Origin: Motacilla alba alba
Lineage: Eukaryota; Chordata; Aves; Passeriformes; Motacillidae
Assembly: GCF_015832195.1 (NCBI RefSeq)
Contig: NC_052021.1
Span: 2,170,001 to 2,234,000 of the forward strand
Length of the DNA: 64,000 nt
Reading direction: 5' to 3'
In this document: positions 51,101-62,500 of the stretch, in pieces
Layout of the letters: the number at the start of each line of letters is the position of its first letter
Numbering within the stretch: the first letter of the stretch is position 1
Notes under the pieces: generated by a model
Seen by the model: only the letters and a program-made list of their open reading frames with translations
The model's database searches: none
What the model was told of the DNA's origin: nothing
Made by a program: the position numbers and the translations under genes

Positions 51101-51909
51101 CCATGATGCGCTGCTGCCCCCGCAGCGGCGACGCCCGGCACGGTGAGCTGGCACCCCGAGCCCGGGCAGCGGGGCGTCCCCTCCGCTGGCTGCTGATGGC
51201 CGTGTCCTCCAGGGGCTGAATCCCTGGAGCAGCTGGCGGTGGGCGCCGGCGCCTTCTGCAACGTCTGCCAGATCCTCATCACCTACTTCGACAACGAGCT
51301 GCTGAAGAACGAGACGCTGGAGGAGCTGGGCGAGGTGCTGGAGAAGGGCTGTGCCATGCTGCCCATGCCGCTCACCAGCAAGGTGAGCTGAGGGGGCACA
51401 CCCAAGCCAACAAAGCCACCCCCGAGGCCCCCGCCGGGCTCACCCCTCTCTCCCTCCCAGTGCCAGGCGCTGGTGTTGCAGTACGAGCCGGCGGCCGTGC
51501 GGCTCTTCGTGCAGATGATGGACCCCACCTTCGTCTGCACTGTAAGTGTCCTCACCCCTGGGGTGGCCCGGGCCGAGATGGGCATCCTTTGTCCAAGCCT
51601 GCGGGCTGGGAGAGGGCCAGAGGCTGCTCGTGGAGGTTTTCTTCCTCTCCCTCCCACCCTTTCCCTTTTCAATGCAGAAAATCAGAGCCTGTGACTCAGG
51701 CAAGGAGGATCTCCTGGGCTCGGCCCCCTGCGTCTGGGGCCCGCAGTACTGGTGCAAGAACATGGCCACGGCGGTCGAGTGCAATGTAAGTGCCGGCCGT
51801 GTCCCCTCCCCGGGCAGGAGGGCGCCGTGCCGGCGGTGCCTGCATGCCAGCGCCATCCCCGTCCCTCCCGCAGGCCGTCGCACACTGCCGGCGCCACGTG
51901 TGGAACTAG
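45103..51909 (+). CDS. Prosaposin-like gene, intron-containing tandem paralog of PSAP
   Basis: Exons: 45103-45163, 48131-48255, 48501-48578, 48666-48791, 49006-49200, 49690-49833, 50079-50135, 50374-50382, 50467-50574, 50775-50861, 50959-51142, 51213-51382, 51461-51541, 51678-51785, 51874-51909. Sum 1569 nt, 522 residues, no stop or frameshift. Exon count and all splice phases equal PSAP; exons 4-8 and 13-15 have the same length. Order: signal peptide (about 1-20), N-terminal saposin-A-type domain ([11 protein letters not shown] start), four saposin-like domains with six cysteines each (about 66-144, 199-278, 308-384, 404-481), C-terminal saposin-A-type domain ending CRRHVWN. Sequons are N85, N327 and N424; the saposin-B-like site is lost. 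Linker [13 protein letters not shown] is kept. Coding sequence is far more GC-rich than PSAP. Role in sphingolipid hydrolysis or lipid transfer is inferred. Not PSAPL1 (intronless in mammals); SFTPB has only three saposin domains. Confidence 0.92.
45164..48130. other. Intron 1 of the prosaposin-like gene
   Basis: Three kilobases without coding exons. The segment 45950-46350 is CpG-rich and might be an internal promoter or CpG island. Long open frames on either strand here come from high GC content and match nothing I know. Confidence 0.7.
48926..48952 (+). other. G-quadruplex-prone tract in intron 4 of the prosaposin-like gene
   Basis: Five runs of three to six G separated by single T or short loops (GGGGTGGGGGTGGGTGGGGG and a further GGG), just after exon 4. 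It fits the usual four-run G4 pattern. Effects on splicing are speculative. Confidence 0.6.
49234..49428 (-). mobile_element. CR1 LINE 3' end in intron 5 of the prosaposin-like gene
   Basis: GGAACCATGGAACGG, GGAAGGGACCTTGCAGATC, CAAACCCCTGCCACGG, GACGCTTCCAGGAATGG and TTCTCTGGGCAATCTG are the reverse complement of a CR1 3' end. Confidence 0.88.
49857..49984 (-). mobile_element. CR1 LINE 3' end in intron 6 of the prosaposin-like gene
   Basis: GGGTTTGGGCTGGGAGGAGCC, CCATGGGCAGGGACCC, CTCCAAGCCCTGTCC and GACGCTTCCAGGGATGG mark a second CR1 copy in the same orientation as the one in intron 5. It begins about 24 bases after exon 6. Confidence 0.85.
50374..50382 (+). other. 9-nt microexon of the prosaposin-like gene
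   Basis: CAGGCTGAG (Gln-Ala-Glu) sits between a TAG acceptor and a perfect GTAAGT donor, at the exact position of the PSAP microexon. The acceptor reads TAGCAG, a NAGNAG pair, so 9-nt and 6-nt forms are both possible, as reported for human PSAP. Neighbouring exons join in frame without it. Confidence 0.78.
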
Positions 51910-52560
51910 GAGCCATCTCCCCAGCTGGCTGGACTTGCTCTGCCGTTTGGCTGGGGATCCTGGCTCCCTTCCCTGGGACGTGCCTGCACTCACGGACGGC
52001 AATGGCAGGAGCCAACCGGCCTCGCGCGCCGGCGGGGCTGCGGGGAACCCCAGCGGCCTCGGCCGCTTCCTCTTCCACTCCTGGGGCTTGGATTTCCAAA
52101 TCAGGTTAAGGGACTCGTTGTTATTTTCAGGACTAGGGATTCAGCCTTGACGTCTCTCAGGGTGACTGCAAAATCCCCAAGATCTATTCCCACCTCTATC
52201 TCCATCCCCAATCCCTTCTCTGCCTCTCCAGCCCACCCTGAACCACTCGTACGGCCCAGACCCCGCATCGTGGCTCTGTCCCTGTGGGCTGGGCTGGGTT
52301 CTGCTGCCCAAACGCTGGCCCCCCCACTGCTGGCTGGCGGCAGCCTCACCTGAACATAAAATGAATGAGTCTGGGTGCCAGGATTTCCTTTGACACCCCC
52401 ATCCCTGCTGGGGGTCCTGTGCTGACCCAGCCGTGGTGGTGAGGGCAGCGGGGTGCTGGCTCGTCCCTCCCCGCCGTGTCGGGGGGATGCCTGTAGTGCC
52501 TGGTCCTGGGCATGCATGGGAGCATCCCACCACAAATAAACTCTTCCCGTGAGCCTGGCT
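51910..52560 (+). other. 3' UTR and poly(A) signal of the prosaposin-like gene
   Basis: AATAAA at 52535-52540 is followed by a GT-rich GGCTGGTTGTGTCC. This gives a 3' UTR of about 650 nt. The gene thus ends roughly 1 kb from the CDH23 stop codon, tail to tail. Confidence 0.75.
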
Positions 52561-53574
52561 GGTTGTGTCCTTCCTCCTCGTGCTGGGGGCTGCAATGGGA
52601 GCGTGGGTAAACCCGGAGAACATTTAATGCTCCCCCCAAAATCCAAGGTGCGGCAACACCCAGGGTGGCATCTTGTGAAGATGATGGATTGAGGGGTGAG
52701 CTAAAAGAGGGTCCTCTCTTCCAAAGGGGGTTCGGGCCTGATGGATGTGGGCAGGAAGGACGACAGACAGGTTACCCAAAGCCATAGACAGTGTATTTCT
52801 GAGTCCCGTAACAGACCGTGCCCGAAACTCTCCACAAGGTTACGACTGGAAACAAACCCCCGAACAAACAAACCCAAATGCAAGAGAGAAGGGGAAAGAA
52901 AAGGGCAACAAAAGACACGCACGAGCACTCGACATCCAGAAGCCCCAGTTAGTCTCTCTCTTTTTCGACATCGCAACAAGTTTTGGTAAAGCCAGCAAAA
53001 TGGAGGAATGTCTTTGGGTTGTTTTTTTTTTTTTCTTTTTAATTTTTTGGGTCTTTCCTTACTGGAAAGGTGACGTTAATGCCAAAAGGATTCGGTCTCT
53101 CCCCACGCCTCCCTGGCCCTCCCTATGCTCGTGGTCGAGGTGTGACAGCTGCTTGTCCCCAGCCTGTGCCCGGGGATGCTGCGGCAGCACATCATCTGCA
53201 TCCTCGCTGCACCTTCCCCCGCCCCTGCGTCCAGTCTGGACTCATCAGATTCATTTAGCTTTTCTTTTCCCTTTTTTTTTTTTTTTTAGAAAAAAAAAAA
53301 CTTTTTTTTTTTTACTAAGAAAAATAAAAAAAATTTAATGGTTTCATGGATAAATGACAGGCGAGTAAAAGCATTCCGGTCCTGAGAGCCCTCTGCCGGG
53401 GCCAAGCTCTCCAAGGCTGCCGGAGCGATCTGCACCGCGTAGCCTGGACTCCTGCAGGGGAAGAGGGGGCCAAGCACCGGTCTCAGGCTGCCCCCGGCCC
53501 CCACCACGGCCCCCCTGCTCTGCGCTTCATGCCCGGCTTGCCTAGAGGAGCAGCAGCAGCGGCAGCGCCGCTCG
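52561..53574 (-). other. CDH23: Probable CDH23 3' UTR
   Basis: Sequence after the CDH23 stop codon on the minus strand. An ATTAAA lies at 53339-53334 (minus strand). I did not find a clear AATAAA. The block 53272-53334 alternates runs of T and A (about T16, A11, T12, then A-rich) and could fold into a hairpin. The exact transcript end is not determinable by eye. Confidence 0.45.
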
Positions 53575-56500
53575 TCATAACTCGGTGATCTCCAGAGGGC
53601 TCTCCATGATCACCTCCCGCATCTTGTGCAGGGGCGTGGACTTGGCCGACTCGGTGCGGGCGTTGTGGTCGCTGTAGCCCCCGCAGTCGGCGGTCAGAGT
53701 CTCCAGCGAGCGACCCAGCACCTTCTGGTCGTCCTCGGGCAGGCTGTTGAGGTCGGAGGCCAGCAGCGTGCCCGTGCTGCCGTGCACCACGTGGATGCCG
53801 TCGGGACCCTTCAGCTCCACCGGCTGCTTGTGGCGGAAGCGCAGGCTGCCCTGGCTGGGGCTGCGCTCCTCCTCCTCGTCCTCCAGCTCCTTCTGGATCA
53901 GCTGCAAGAGAGCCATGGAGGGAGGGGATCACCACGGTGGCCACAGCAGCTCCTGGCTTCCCTGACTCCTGCAATGCCGGAGTCCAGCCAGAGGGAAGGG
54001 CCCTCCTCTTCTGAAGCACCCTCAGAGCATGGTGATGAGGATCACCAGGAGATGGCCTCCAGCTGGATCCCTCCCTCCTTGGGCGGGTGCCCCAGCTCAG
54101 GCACCGGCTGCCGGGTGCGTGGTGTGTCCTGCAGCTGCCCCCAGAGTGGCCAAGGAGGAGTTTGGACCCAGGCTGGAATTTGGGGTTGTATGAGAGTGGA
54201 GGGGCAGGAGGCAGATAGGGAAAGAAGATGAAGGAAGGCTGGATGGGGCTGAAGGGGAATAAGGGCATGGATAGATGGAGGGCAGAAGGGCTGAAAGGCA
54301 TCTCACATCCCACTGCTGTCCTCTGCTCTCTTTGCTGCTTGCTTTGCACCCCCGTGAAGGGTGGAAGACCACAGGAGGAGTTTCTTCTCCCCAGACCAGC
54401 CCTTCTGCACGAACACCCTCCATCCCAGCATTTTTGCCTCAAAACCCTGTATTTTTGAGGCAAAAACCAGAGAAGCATAAGGAAGGGAAGATGATCGCCC
54501 ACAGCTTTGGCCAGCCTTGGCAGAAATGGGAGCTGGTGGACAGAGCCCAGTCTGCAAAGAGGGGCGTCCTCTCCTGGGGTCAGAAAGACCAAGGGAGAAG
54601 GTGCTGCGTGCTGATCAGAGGAAACACAGGGAGTCACTGTGGGGAACCAGCAGCCTGGAAAACCAGTGAAAAAACAGCAGTGGGAACCAGTGGAAAACAG
54701 ATATCTGGCTTGTTTTGACCAAGCAGAGAGTGAGGGCACCACCGGGTGACAGAGACCACAGCCTGTGGGGCCAGGAAGACACACTGCATCCCAGAGGGCA
54801 CGGCAAGCACCTCCCCACAGCCATGCACACCCCTCTACCTCCGAGACCGAGGAGCGGTCCCCCTGACTGGCGGTGGCCTTATGCACCATCCGCTGGGCAA
54901 AGAGCTTTTTCAGGCGCATGTAATCATCCAGGACCACCTTCAGGAGAGTGCCCTGGGTGCAGGGGGAGAGACTGTGGGTTATCCAGGGGAGGGGTTCAGA
55001 CCAGAGGGAGGCCGGCCTCATCCCAGCATTTTTTTGGAGTGACACCACCCTCCGGCGCAGTGAACCTGGAAGGCGCAGCTGTGAGAGAAGACTCCTCGGT
55101 GCAGGACGCCTGCCCTCAGCGCTCACCTTGATGGGTCCCTCCCGCATGATCTGCCCCAGCTTGGCAATGTTGTCGTACTCCTGGATGGCGGCCCGCAGGT
55201 AGCGGTCATCCTCGGGCTTGGCGGCGGAGGGCTCCCTCCCGAAGGTGCCCTGCGGGGGGAGACGGCGGCTCAGGAGCTGCCGGGGGTGGCGGGCGCGGGG
55301 GCACGGTGTCCCGGCGGGGCCGTGTCTCACGTGGGTGCGGGCAGGGCTGTTCCACAGGTCGGTGATCTCGCTCAGGTTCTCCGGCAGGTCGTCCTCGTGC
55401 TCCGCCTGCGCCGCCAGCTCCATGTTCCTGCAGAAGGGGTCCAGCCACACCGGGTTGGCCCTGCCCGGGGGGAGGAACGGCCATCAGGGCAGGCAGAGAG
55501 CGGCGTTATCCCCAAGCCCACCCAGAGCCACGATGCTGAGGTTGCACTGCCTCCGCCTGGCCTGTGCAGGTACGAATTTGGCTGCTCTGGATCCAGATGT
55601 GTGTCAAACCCGTTATCTCTGCTTACCCCAAACCTGGCCAGGATTGGCAGAGATGGAGTCACAGGAGAAAGAATAGTATTTTTTAGCTTGGAAAGCTCTC
55701 AGAGCGAGCACGTGTCTCCCAGGATCAGTAATGCTCCATGCAGAGCAGAGCGGAGCACAGAGACATCATGTCTCCACCTCCTGGCTCCGAAACACAGGCA
55801 TCCCTCTCCTGGGAGCAGCCTCCAGCCCCAGGAGGTGGCACTCACCCATCAAAGGAGTACTTGTTGGTGTTTGGCATGTCCATGATGTCCATGAAGCCTC
55901 TGTTCCCTGCAAAAGGCAGGGATGAGAGTTACAGGGCAGCGTGTTGGTGGGCTTCGCAGCAAGCCATGGGGTGACACTTCTTTATCAGGGAGGGATAAAG
56001 AGCAACCAAAAAGGCAGTGAGAAACACGGTGGGGTGTGGCAGGTAACACAGAGCCCGAAGCTGAGAAAAGCCTTCCACCATCACACCTTGATGGGCAGGA
56101 TCACCCACCTGGTATTCACCCTGGGATATCCCCCATGTCTCCCTGTGACCCCTGCTCCATGCTCTCCATGCACCCCACCCTCCCATGCAGCTGGGACACC
56201 CCAAACACTGCTCACCAGTGGAGCCAGCCACGATGGCTTTCAATTTCCTTTTGTGCCTGCAAAAGAAACACAGCCAGTTGGGGTAGAAATTAAGGAAGAT
56301 GCTGGAAAGGAGAAGGACACACAGATTTGCAATAACCCTTAATACAGGGTAGGCATTAAATAATAAATATTAAATAAGGCTGGGGAGCTTTGAGGGGAGA
56401 TGTACCATCAGTATTAAAACCATGCGTTTTGGAGGAAGCTGATGCCCTGCTTTGCCTGCCAGCATTTCCAGGGCCAGGAGAAGCCACGCTGGTCCCCATG

Positions 56501-59500
56501 GTCTAAGGGGACATTGCAGGGGCTGGGCAGAGCCCAGGAGTTACTCACACTGTCCGGTAGTACCAGTTCATGAGGATGAAGAGCATGGCAGCCAGGAAGA
56601 GCAGGACGGCCAGCACGATGATTGCCATCTAGGAGAGACAGAGGCGTGGGGGAAACCTCTGGCACGCAGCCAGCGCCTGCTGGTGGCCACATGCCCCAAG
56701 TTATACGGGTGGAACATCTCTCCAGCACCGAGCAGCGCCCATGGGAAGGGACACCACCCGCAGAGGGCTGCGAGCAGCTCCTCCAACCCCAGCTGCACCC
56801 TCACCTGCAGAGCCGACAGGTCATCCGGTGCCCGGGCAGTAATGGCAGGCTGCACGTCCAGCACGTTGTAGTTCCTGAAGAGATTCCTCAGCTGCTCCTT
56901 GTTCTCGTCTATCATCTGAATAACCCTGGGAAGAGAAGGGTTGCTTGGGCACCTTGACATTAACTGGGGTCCCCAGGGAGCCAGGCTGGGTGGGGGGGCA
57001 GGGGACGTACCGCTCCACGTCCAGGATGCGGTTGGTCTCCCTGTTCACCACGTGGATCAGCAGCTCCGTCTGGGCAAAGTTCACCCGGCCTTTCTTGTCA
57101 ACGTGGAACTGGGGAGAGACAGCAAGGTCTGCAGGGAGGGAGAGGAGTCTCCTCCTGAGCAACCTCGAGGTGTGCTGGTGTGGCAGGAGACCCCCAAGCA
57201 TCAGTCTGGACCCGCACAGTGCACCCCAACTTGGGGTGTACCCGTCACCTTCAGAGCCCAGGGGTGTTTGTGGTTATCCAGGCAGGACTCCCTCGAAGGA
57301 GACCTCCCAAACAGCACGTGGAAGATCATCTACTCCCCAAAGCAAGCTCCAAGGCAGATGGTTACCTGCACGTCGTCCGTGTTGACGATGGCGCCCGTGA
57401 TGTTGGAGAGCAGGCTGATGAACTCCTCCTCGAACTGCCTGACCTTGTCAGGAATCTCATTGATGATGATTTTGACCCGCTGGTCGTCCCGCAGGATGTA
57501 AATCCCCACAATGGCCGTGTCATTGTGGCCCACCAGGTCAGAGGCCATAATGTCCACCACAAAGTAGCCGGGGTTGTAGGCCGTGAAGAGGTCAAAGGTT
57601 CGCAGGATGCCATCAAGGGTTCCTGCGGAATGGACGGTGACAAGCCGGGGATCAGTGACCCCAGCCACGGGGACATCTTTGGCCACAGGGATGTCACTGC
57701 CCGAGGCCCCATGCTCCTGCAGCAGGCTGGGCACCCACCGATGCTGAAGATGTTGGCCACCTCCTCGGAGTCATTGGAGTGCTGCTTGATGTAGCGGATG
57801 CCCAGGATGTTGTACAGGACCAGGCTGTTATTGCCCACGTCGGCGTCCACTGCGAGCACTCTGATCAGCTCTGACCCCACCTTGGCATCGGTGGCGACCC
57901 CTTTGAGGGAGAGATGGGAAAGGGACCTGGGGCCAGGCTGCCTCTCGCTGCCCCTTTACCCTGCTGGATTTTCCTGGAAGTATCTCTGGCTCCAGGCGCC
58001 CCCCCCAGCCCCTGGCACCTCTTACCCGCCGTGTACTCCGACTTGGTGAACTGGGGGGACTGGTCATTGATGTCGTCCAGGAAGATCCGCACCTCCTGCA
58101 GGGTCAGGTCCTCGCTGAGGTCCCAGAACTGGGCCCTTGCTGCCCGCTGGCCCCGGGGAGGAGCCCAGTTCCTCTGGCTGGATGCTTTGACGATGATGGA
58201 GTGGTACGGCTCCTTCTCCCGGTCCAGGTCTCGCAAGACCTTCAGCTTCCCTTCTCGGCTCAGCTGGAAGTTGCTCTCCTGGTTCCCAGCTGGGTGCAGA
58301 AAGGCATCCCCAGTCAGTCTTCTTTGGGCTCGGCACTTCCAAAGTGCCACCTTGCCCATTGAGCGGGGCAGAGAGGCAGCAAGGAGAGGACAGAAATCCT
58401 GGGTGAGGGGAGTGTGGGGGACACAGAGCTGCCATCTCCACGCCCACCTGCTATGAAGTAGTAGACGATGGCGTTGGAGCCCTCATCTGCGTCCACCGCA
58501 CCGGTGACGTTCCCCACCACGGTGCCTGGCCGTGAGTGCTCGGGGACAGAGAGTGCCTGGTACTGGGGACTATCCCTCTGCCAGAGACCCCAGGGAAAAA
58601 AAAAAAACCATCATGAGCACTGGGGCTGCTTTAAACCAAAGTGGACAAATCCCACGGTGCTCCCCACCATGGTGACGCCCAGGTGTGCACGCTCCATCAC
58701 ACATACTCGCTGGCATCCCCATCCCTGCATCCCCTGCATCCCCTGCATCCCCTGCATCCCCTGCATCCCCTGCATCCCACCCCCTTCGCCCTGGTGCCTT
58801 ACGGGTGGCCTGAGGAAGATGGGTTCGTTGTCATCGATGTCATCGAGCGCTACCTGGAGCGGCTGCATGGTCTCGTAGGGTGGCTGGCCCTGGTCACAGG
58901 CCACGATGATCAGCTGGGGAGAGAGGCAAAAGGGCTGTCCTGGGCACAGCCCCACGGGCTGGGAGACATCACTGAGGCAGGGACAGAGAGGACAGATGGA
59001 TGCTGGAGAATTTTGGGGGGATTTACCAGGGAATTGGGTGCTGGCCCACCAAGATGCAACCCCCCTAAGGTACTTGATAACCACCCACTTCCTGCTAAGG
59101 TGTGATACCTCCACAATGGTGTCAGCCGATGCCATCCCCACCACGTCACGTGCATCCCACCAGCCCCATGCTGGACCCACAGCCCCAAGGCCTGCCCCAG
59201 GCCCCTGGCTGGCTCACGTTGTACACTGCCTGCTTCTCGCGGTCCAGCCGCATGGCCGTCTGGATCAGCCCGCTGACCGAGTCGATGCTGAAATACTCCC
59301 AGTCCTTATTCCCTGCCCCGGTTTTCAGCAGGTTGTAGAGCACCACTCCGTTGAGACCCTCGTCTTTGTCCGTGGCATAGACCTCATAGACGTTGGATCG
59401 CAGGGGGATCTCCTGCTTGCACACGCACAGCCCTTCAGCCTTGGCACTGCACGCAAACCCCCTGCTCCCCCTGCCCCTCCAGACCCCCTTGGTCCAAAAT

Positions 59501-62500
59501 CCCTTGGTTTGGAGGACAGCAAGCTCCCATGACACAAAAATCTGACAGAGGGCTGGCAACATGGAGCCATGATTCTCTCAGTCCTGGTGGGTGGGGAATG
59601 GCTGAGGCAGTGGCTGGGTGGCTGGGGACTGGCTGAGTCAAGCCTGGCTTCCCAGAAAGGAGAAGCATCTCAAGTGTCAGCATTTCCAGCCCATGTTTAC
59701 AAACACGGACCGCACGCACTGACTGTTTATTAATTCTGAATGCTGCTGGGGTTTCTGTTCCCCAAATCCGCCCCATCACCCTGCTCGCGTGTATGGAGAG
59801 AAGCTGTTTTGGAATGTCTGTCCCCATGACCCAAACCCTCTTGCCACATGCTAAATCAAGGTCTTGCTGCATCCCCAGCGGAGATGGAGCTTGGATTTTG
59901 CTGTTATAGGCAGGAGTGCCCCTGAACACACTCCCAACATGCCACGACCCTGCTCCCTCCCAAGGGATTCACCTCCTTGATGTGCAGGATGGTGCCGTTG
60001 GGCGGGCGGACGAAGACGGGGCGGTTGTCATTGATGTCGATGACCTCGATGTGGAGCATGGTGGTCCCCCAGAGAGGGGGGTGCCCCTTGTCTGTGGCCA
60101 CCACAGTCAGGTTGAACCTCTCGTAGGACTGCAGGCGCCGCCGGGATGTGACAAGCCCGGAGTCTTTATTGATCTTGAAAGCCTCTGGGGACAGAGAAAA
60201 GCCCCACATCTCCGGCTCAGGACGTTGCACCAGATAAATTGTGACTAGAAATGAGTATAACCAGCTGAAGTGCACCCACCACAGCAGGCCAGGGGTGCGG
60301 GTATTCTCAGGGCTTTCAGAGCATGCCACATCCTTGTCTCTGGGACCTACTCCCTGGTCATCCCTGTCTGTGCTTCACTGCTGCCCTGGCTGGAACAGTG
60401 GAGCCTGATTTCTGCAATTTCTCAGTGTGCAGAGATCCTGGATTTCAGACACTATCACTATCCACCCTCACCTCTCTGCCCTTCACAGCCTTCACCTAAA
60501 GCAGGCAGGCAGTCTGCTCCAAGACACACTGGGTGTAACAGAAACTCCTGCCGGGGTGGGGAAGACAAGAGCATAATCCAAGGCTGGGGTGCAGGATGAA
60601 GGCAGGCAAAGCCCTAACATCCCACACCATGAGGAACTGGAAACTGCAGAGAAATGGAGAAAGCTCTCGCTTTCAGTATCGCTCCCAGGAGTCCAAACCA
60701 GCCACAGGAGATGGGGTGTAGGCTTGGTGCCTGTGACTCCTTCCTCCTCACAACCCTCCTCCCTGGGGAAGAGCCCCCTGCCCCCAGCACCTACCCGCTC
60801 CAGGACCCTCGATGCTGTAGGTCACCACGCCGTTGTCCCCTTCGTCCAGGTCGGTGGCACTCATGGTGATCACCGACGTCCCCGCTGGCTCATTCTCGTA
60901 GACGCTGGTGCTGAACTGGCTCTTGCTGAACTGGGGCCTGACGTCGTTGATGTCCAGCACTGTGATCAGCACCTTTGGCAAAGCACAGCCAGCTGGGTGA
61001 TGTGAGGCTGGGGAAGGCTGGGCAGCCCCTGGGGCCATACCCCTGCTGTGACCTGCAGCTCTGCTGCTGGAGAGAGGTGCCCTTCCTGCTATTTGTTTAA
61101 CTCCACCAGCTGAATTCCTGCTCCCAACAATGGAGGCTGCCGGGGCTGGGGCACCCATTCATGCCACAGCACTTGCAGACAATAGTGTCACCCTCCCCTG
61201 CCCCTCCTGCCGACGTGCTGTCCCTGCAGCACAAAGTGCCCTGCACCATCCACCCCGCAGCTCCTGGCGTCGCCCACTCTTCCTTCTGCCTAATTCCCCC
61301 AGTCCAACCACCGGGGAGGAAAGGTGGAGCTTTGACACCTTCTTGCTGGTGACCAGCACCCAAGGGGTGACGGGAGGAGGAGAGCCCTACCTGCACAGAG
61401 TTCTCCCGACGGTTACTGGAGACATCCCCAGGGTTGTCCCTGGCCACGGCTGTCAGTGTGTAGTGATCCTTCTTTTCCCGGTCCAGGGCTGACAGGATGT
61501 AGATGTCACCCTGCAGCACACAGAGACCTTCAGGTGGACCTCGTCTGGCAGAGCTGGTACTCAAGAAGGGGCAGAAGGTGAGGTGTGGGAGCAAGGCACA
61601 AGCTGGGACCATTTCAGCCTCCCCTCCCTTTTCCTGCACTGTTCCAGCCTCAGTTGGCTCCTTACCGTGTTGGGATTTATCCCAAACTTGCCCTCTCCAT
61701 CGCCCAGGCTGTACTGGATGAGAGCGAACTGCCCGGAATCTGCATCGGTGGCCGTGACGCTCAGGATGACCGTACCCAGCGGCACGTCCTCAAAGACAGC
61801 TTTCTGCAACAGAGGCAGCAGGCAGGACTGGCTCAGCCCGTGCTGTCTCAGTGGGCAGTAACCGAGGGCACAGCTGGCACCCAGCTCTGGGCACAGCCAG
61901 ACTCCCAACGAGGTGCTGGCACAAAGCGCGTGACAGGGTTGGCCGTCTTCTCCAAATGGCTCAAGCACAGGCCAAGGGAAGAGAAGGTGTCCCTGGAGAG
62001 CCCCCAGCTCTGTGCCTGTCCTCACCAGGCAGGCAGGGCCCAGCCCCACGCACAGTTTGACAGGGGTGCTCACCTGGTAGGATGGTTGGCTGAAAACAGG
62101 GTTGTTGTCATTGATGTCCACGATCTGGAGGTACACGGGGATCTCAGCGGATCTGCGGGGAGAGCCGTTGTCGGAGGCGCGGACGGTGAAGTTCAGCCAC
62201 TGCACCTCCTCATAGTCCACTGTCCTGTTGGCCACAACCTTCCCTAGAGGATGGCAGACCCTGAAATGAGAAGCCTGACCCAGGTCACCGACCTGCCCCG
62301 GAGTCCCACCTCCCCAGACCACCAACCTGCCGAATGGTCCTCCAGACAGGCGTAACCTTCCGGAGAGAGGTTCAGCAGCTCGTAGGTGATCTGCCCATTG
62401 GCACCTTTGTCTGGGTCCACTGCTGAGATGGAGATGAGCGTGGTGCCCTGCGTGGCTCCCTCCAGGATCCGCTCAGTGAAGTAGGTGACCCCGAAGGGGC

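Noticed and set aside
45103..51909. Identification of the second saposin gene as SFTPB or PSAPL1
   Set aside because: Four saposin domains plus C-terminal saposin-A-type domain exclude SFTPB (three domains); 14 introns exclude a direct match to the intronless mammalian PSAPL1.
45103..51909. Paralog as a pseudogene
   Set aside because: All 15 exons are in frame, all splice sites are GT/AG and all structural cysteines are kept.
53483..55450. 655-codon minus-strand open frame
   Set aside because: It joins a true CDH23 exon start with intron and out-of-frame exon sequence; the spliced model explains the region with proper splice sites and human-like protein.
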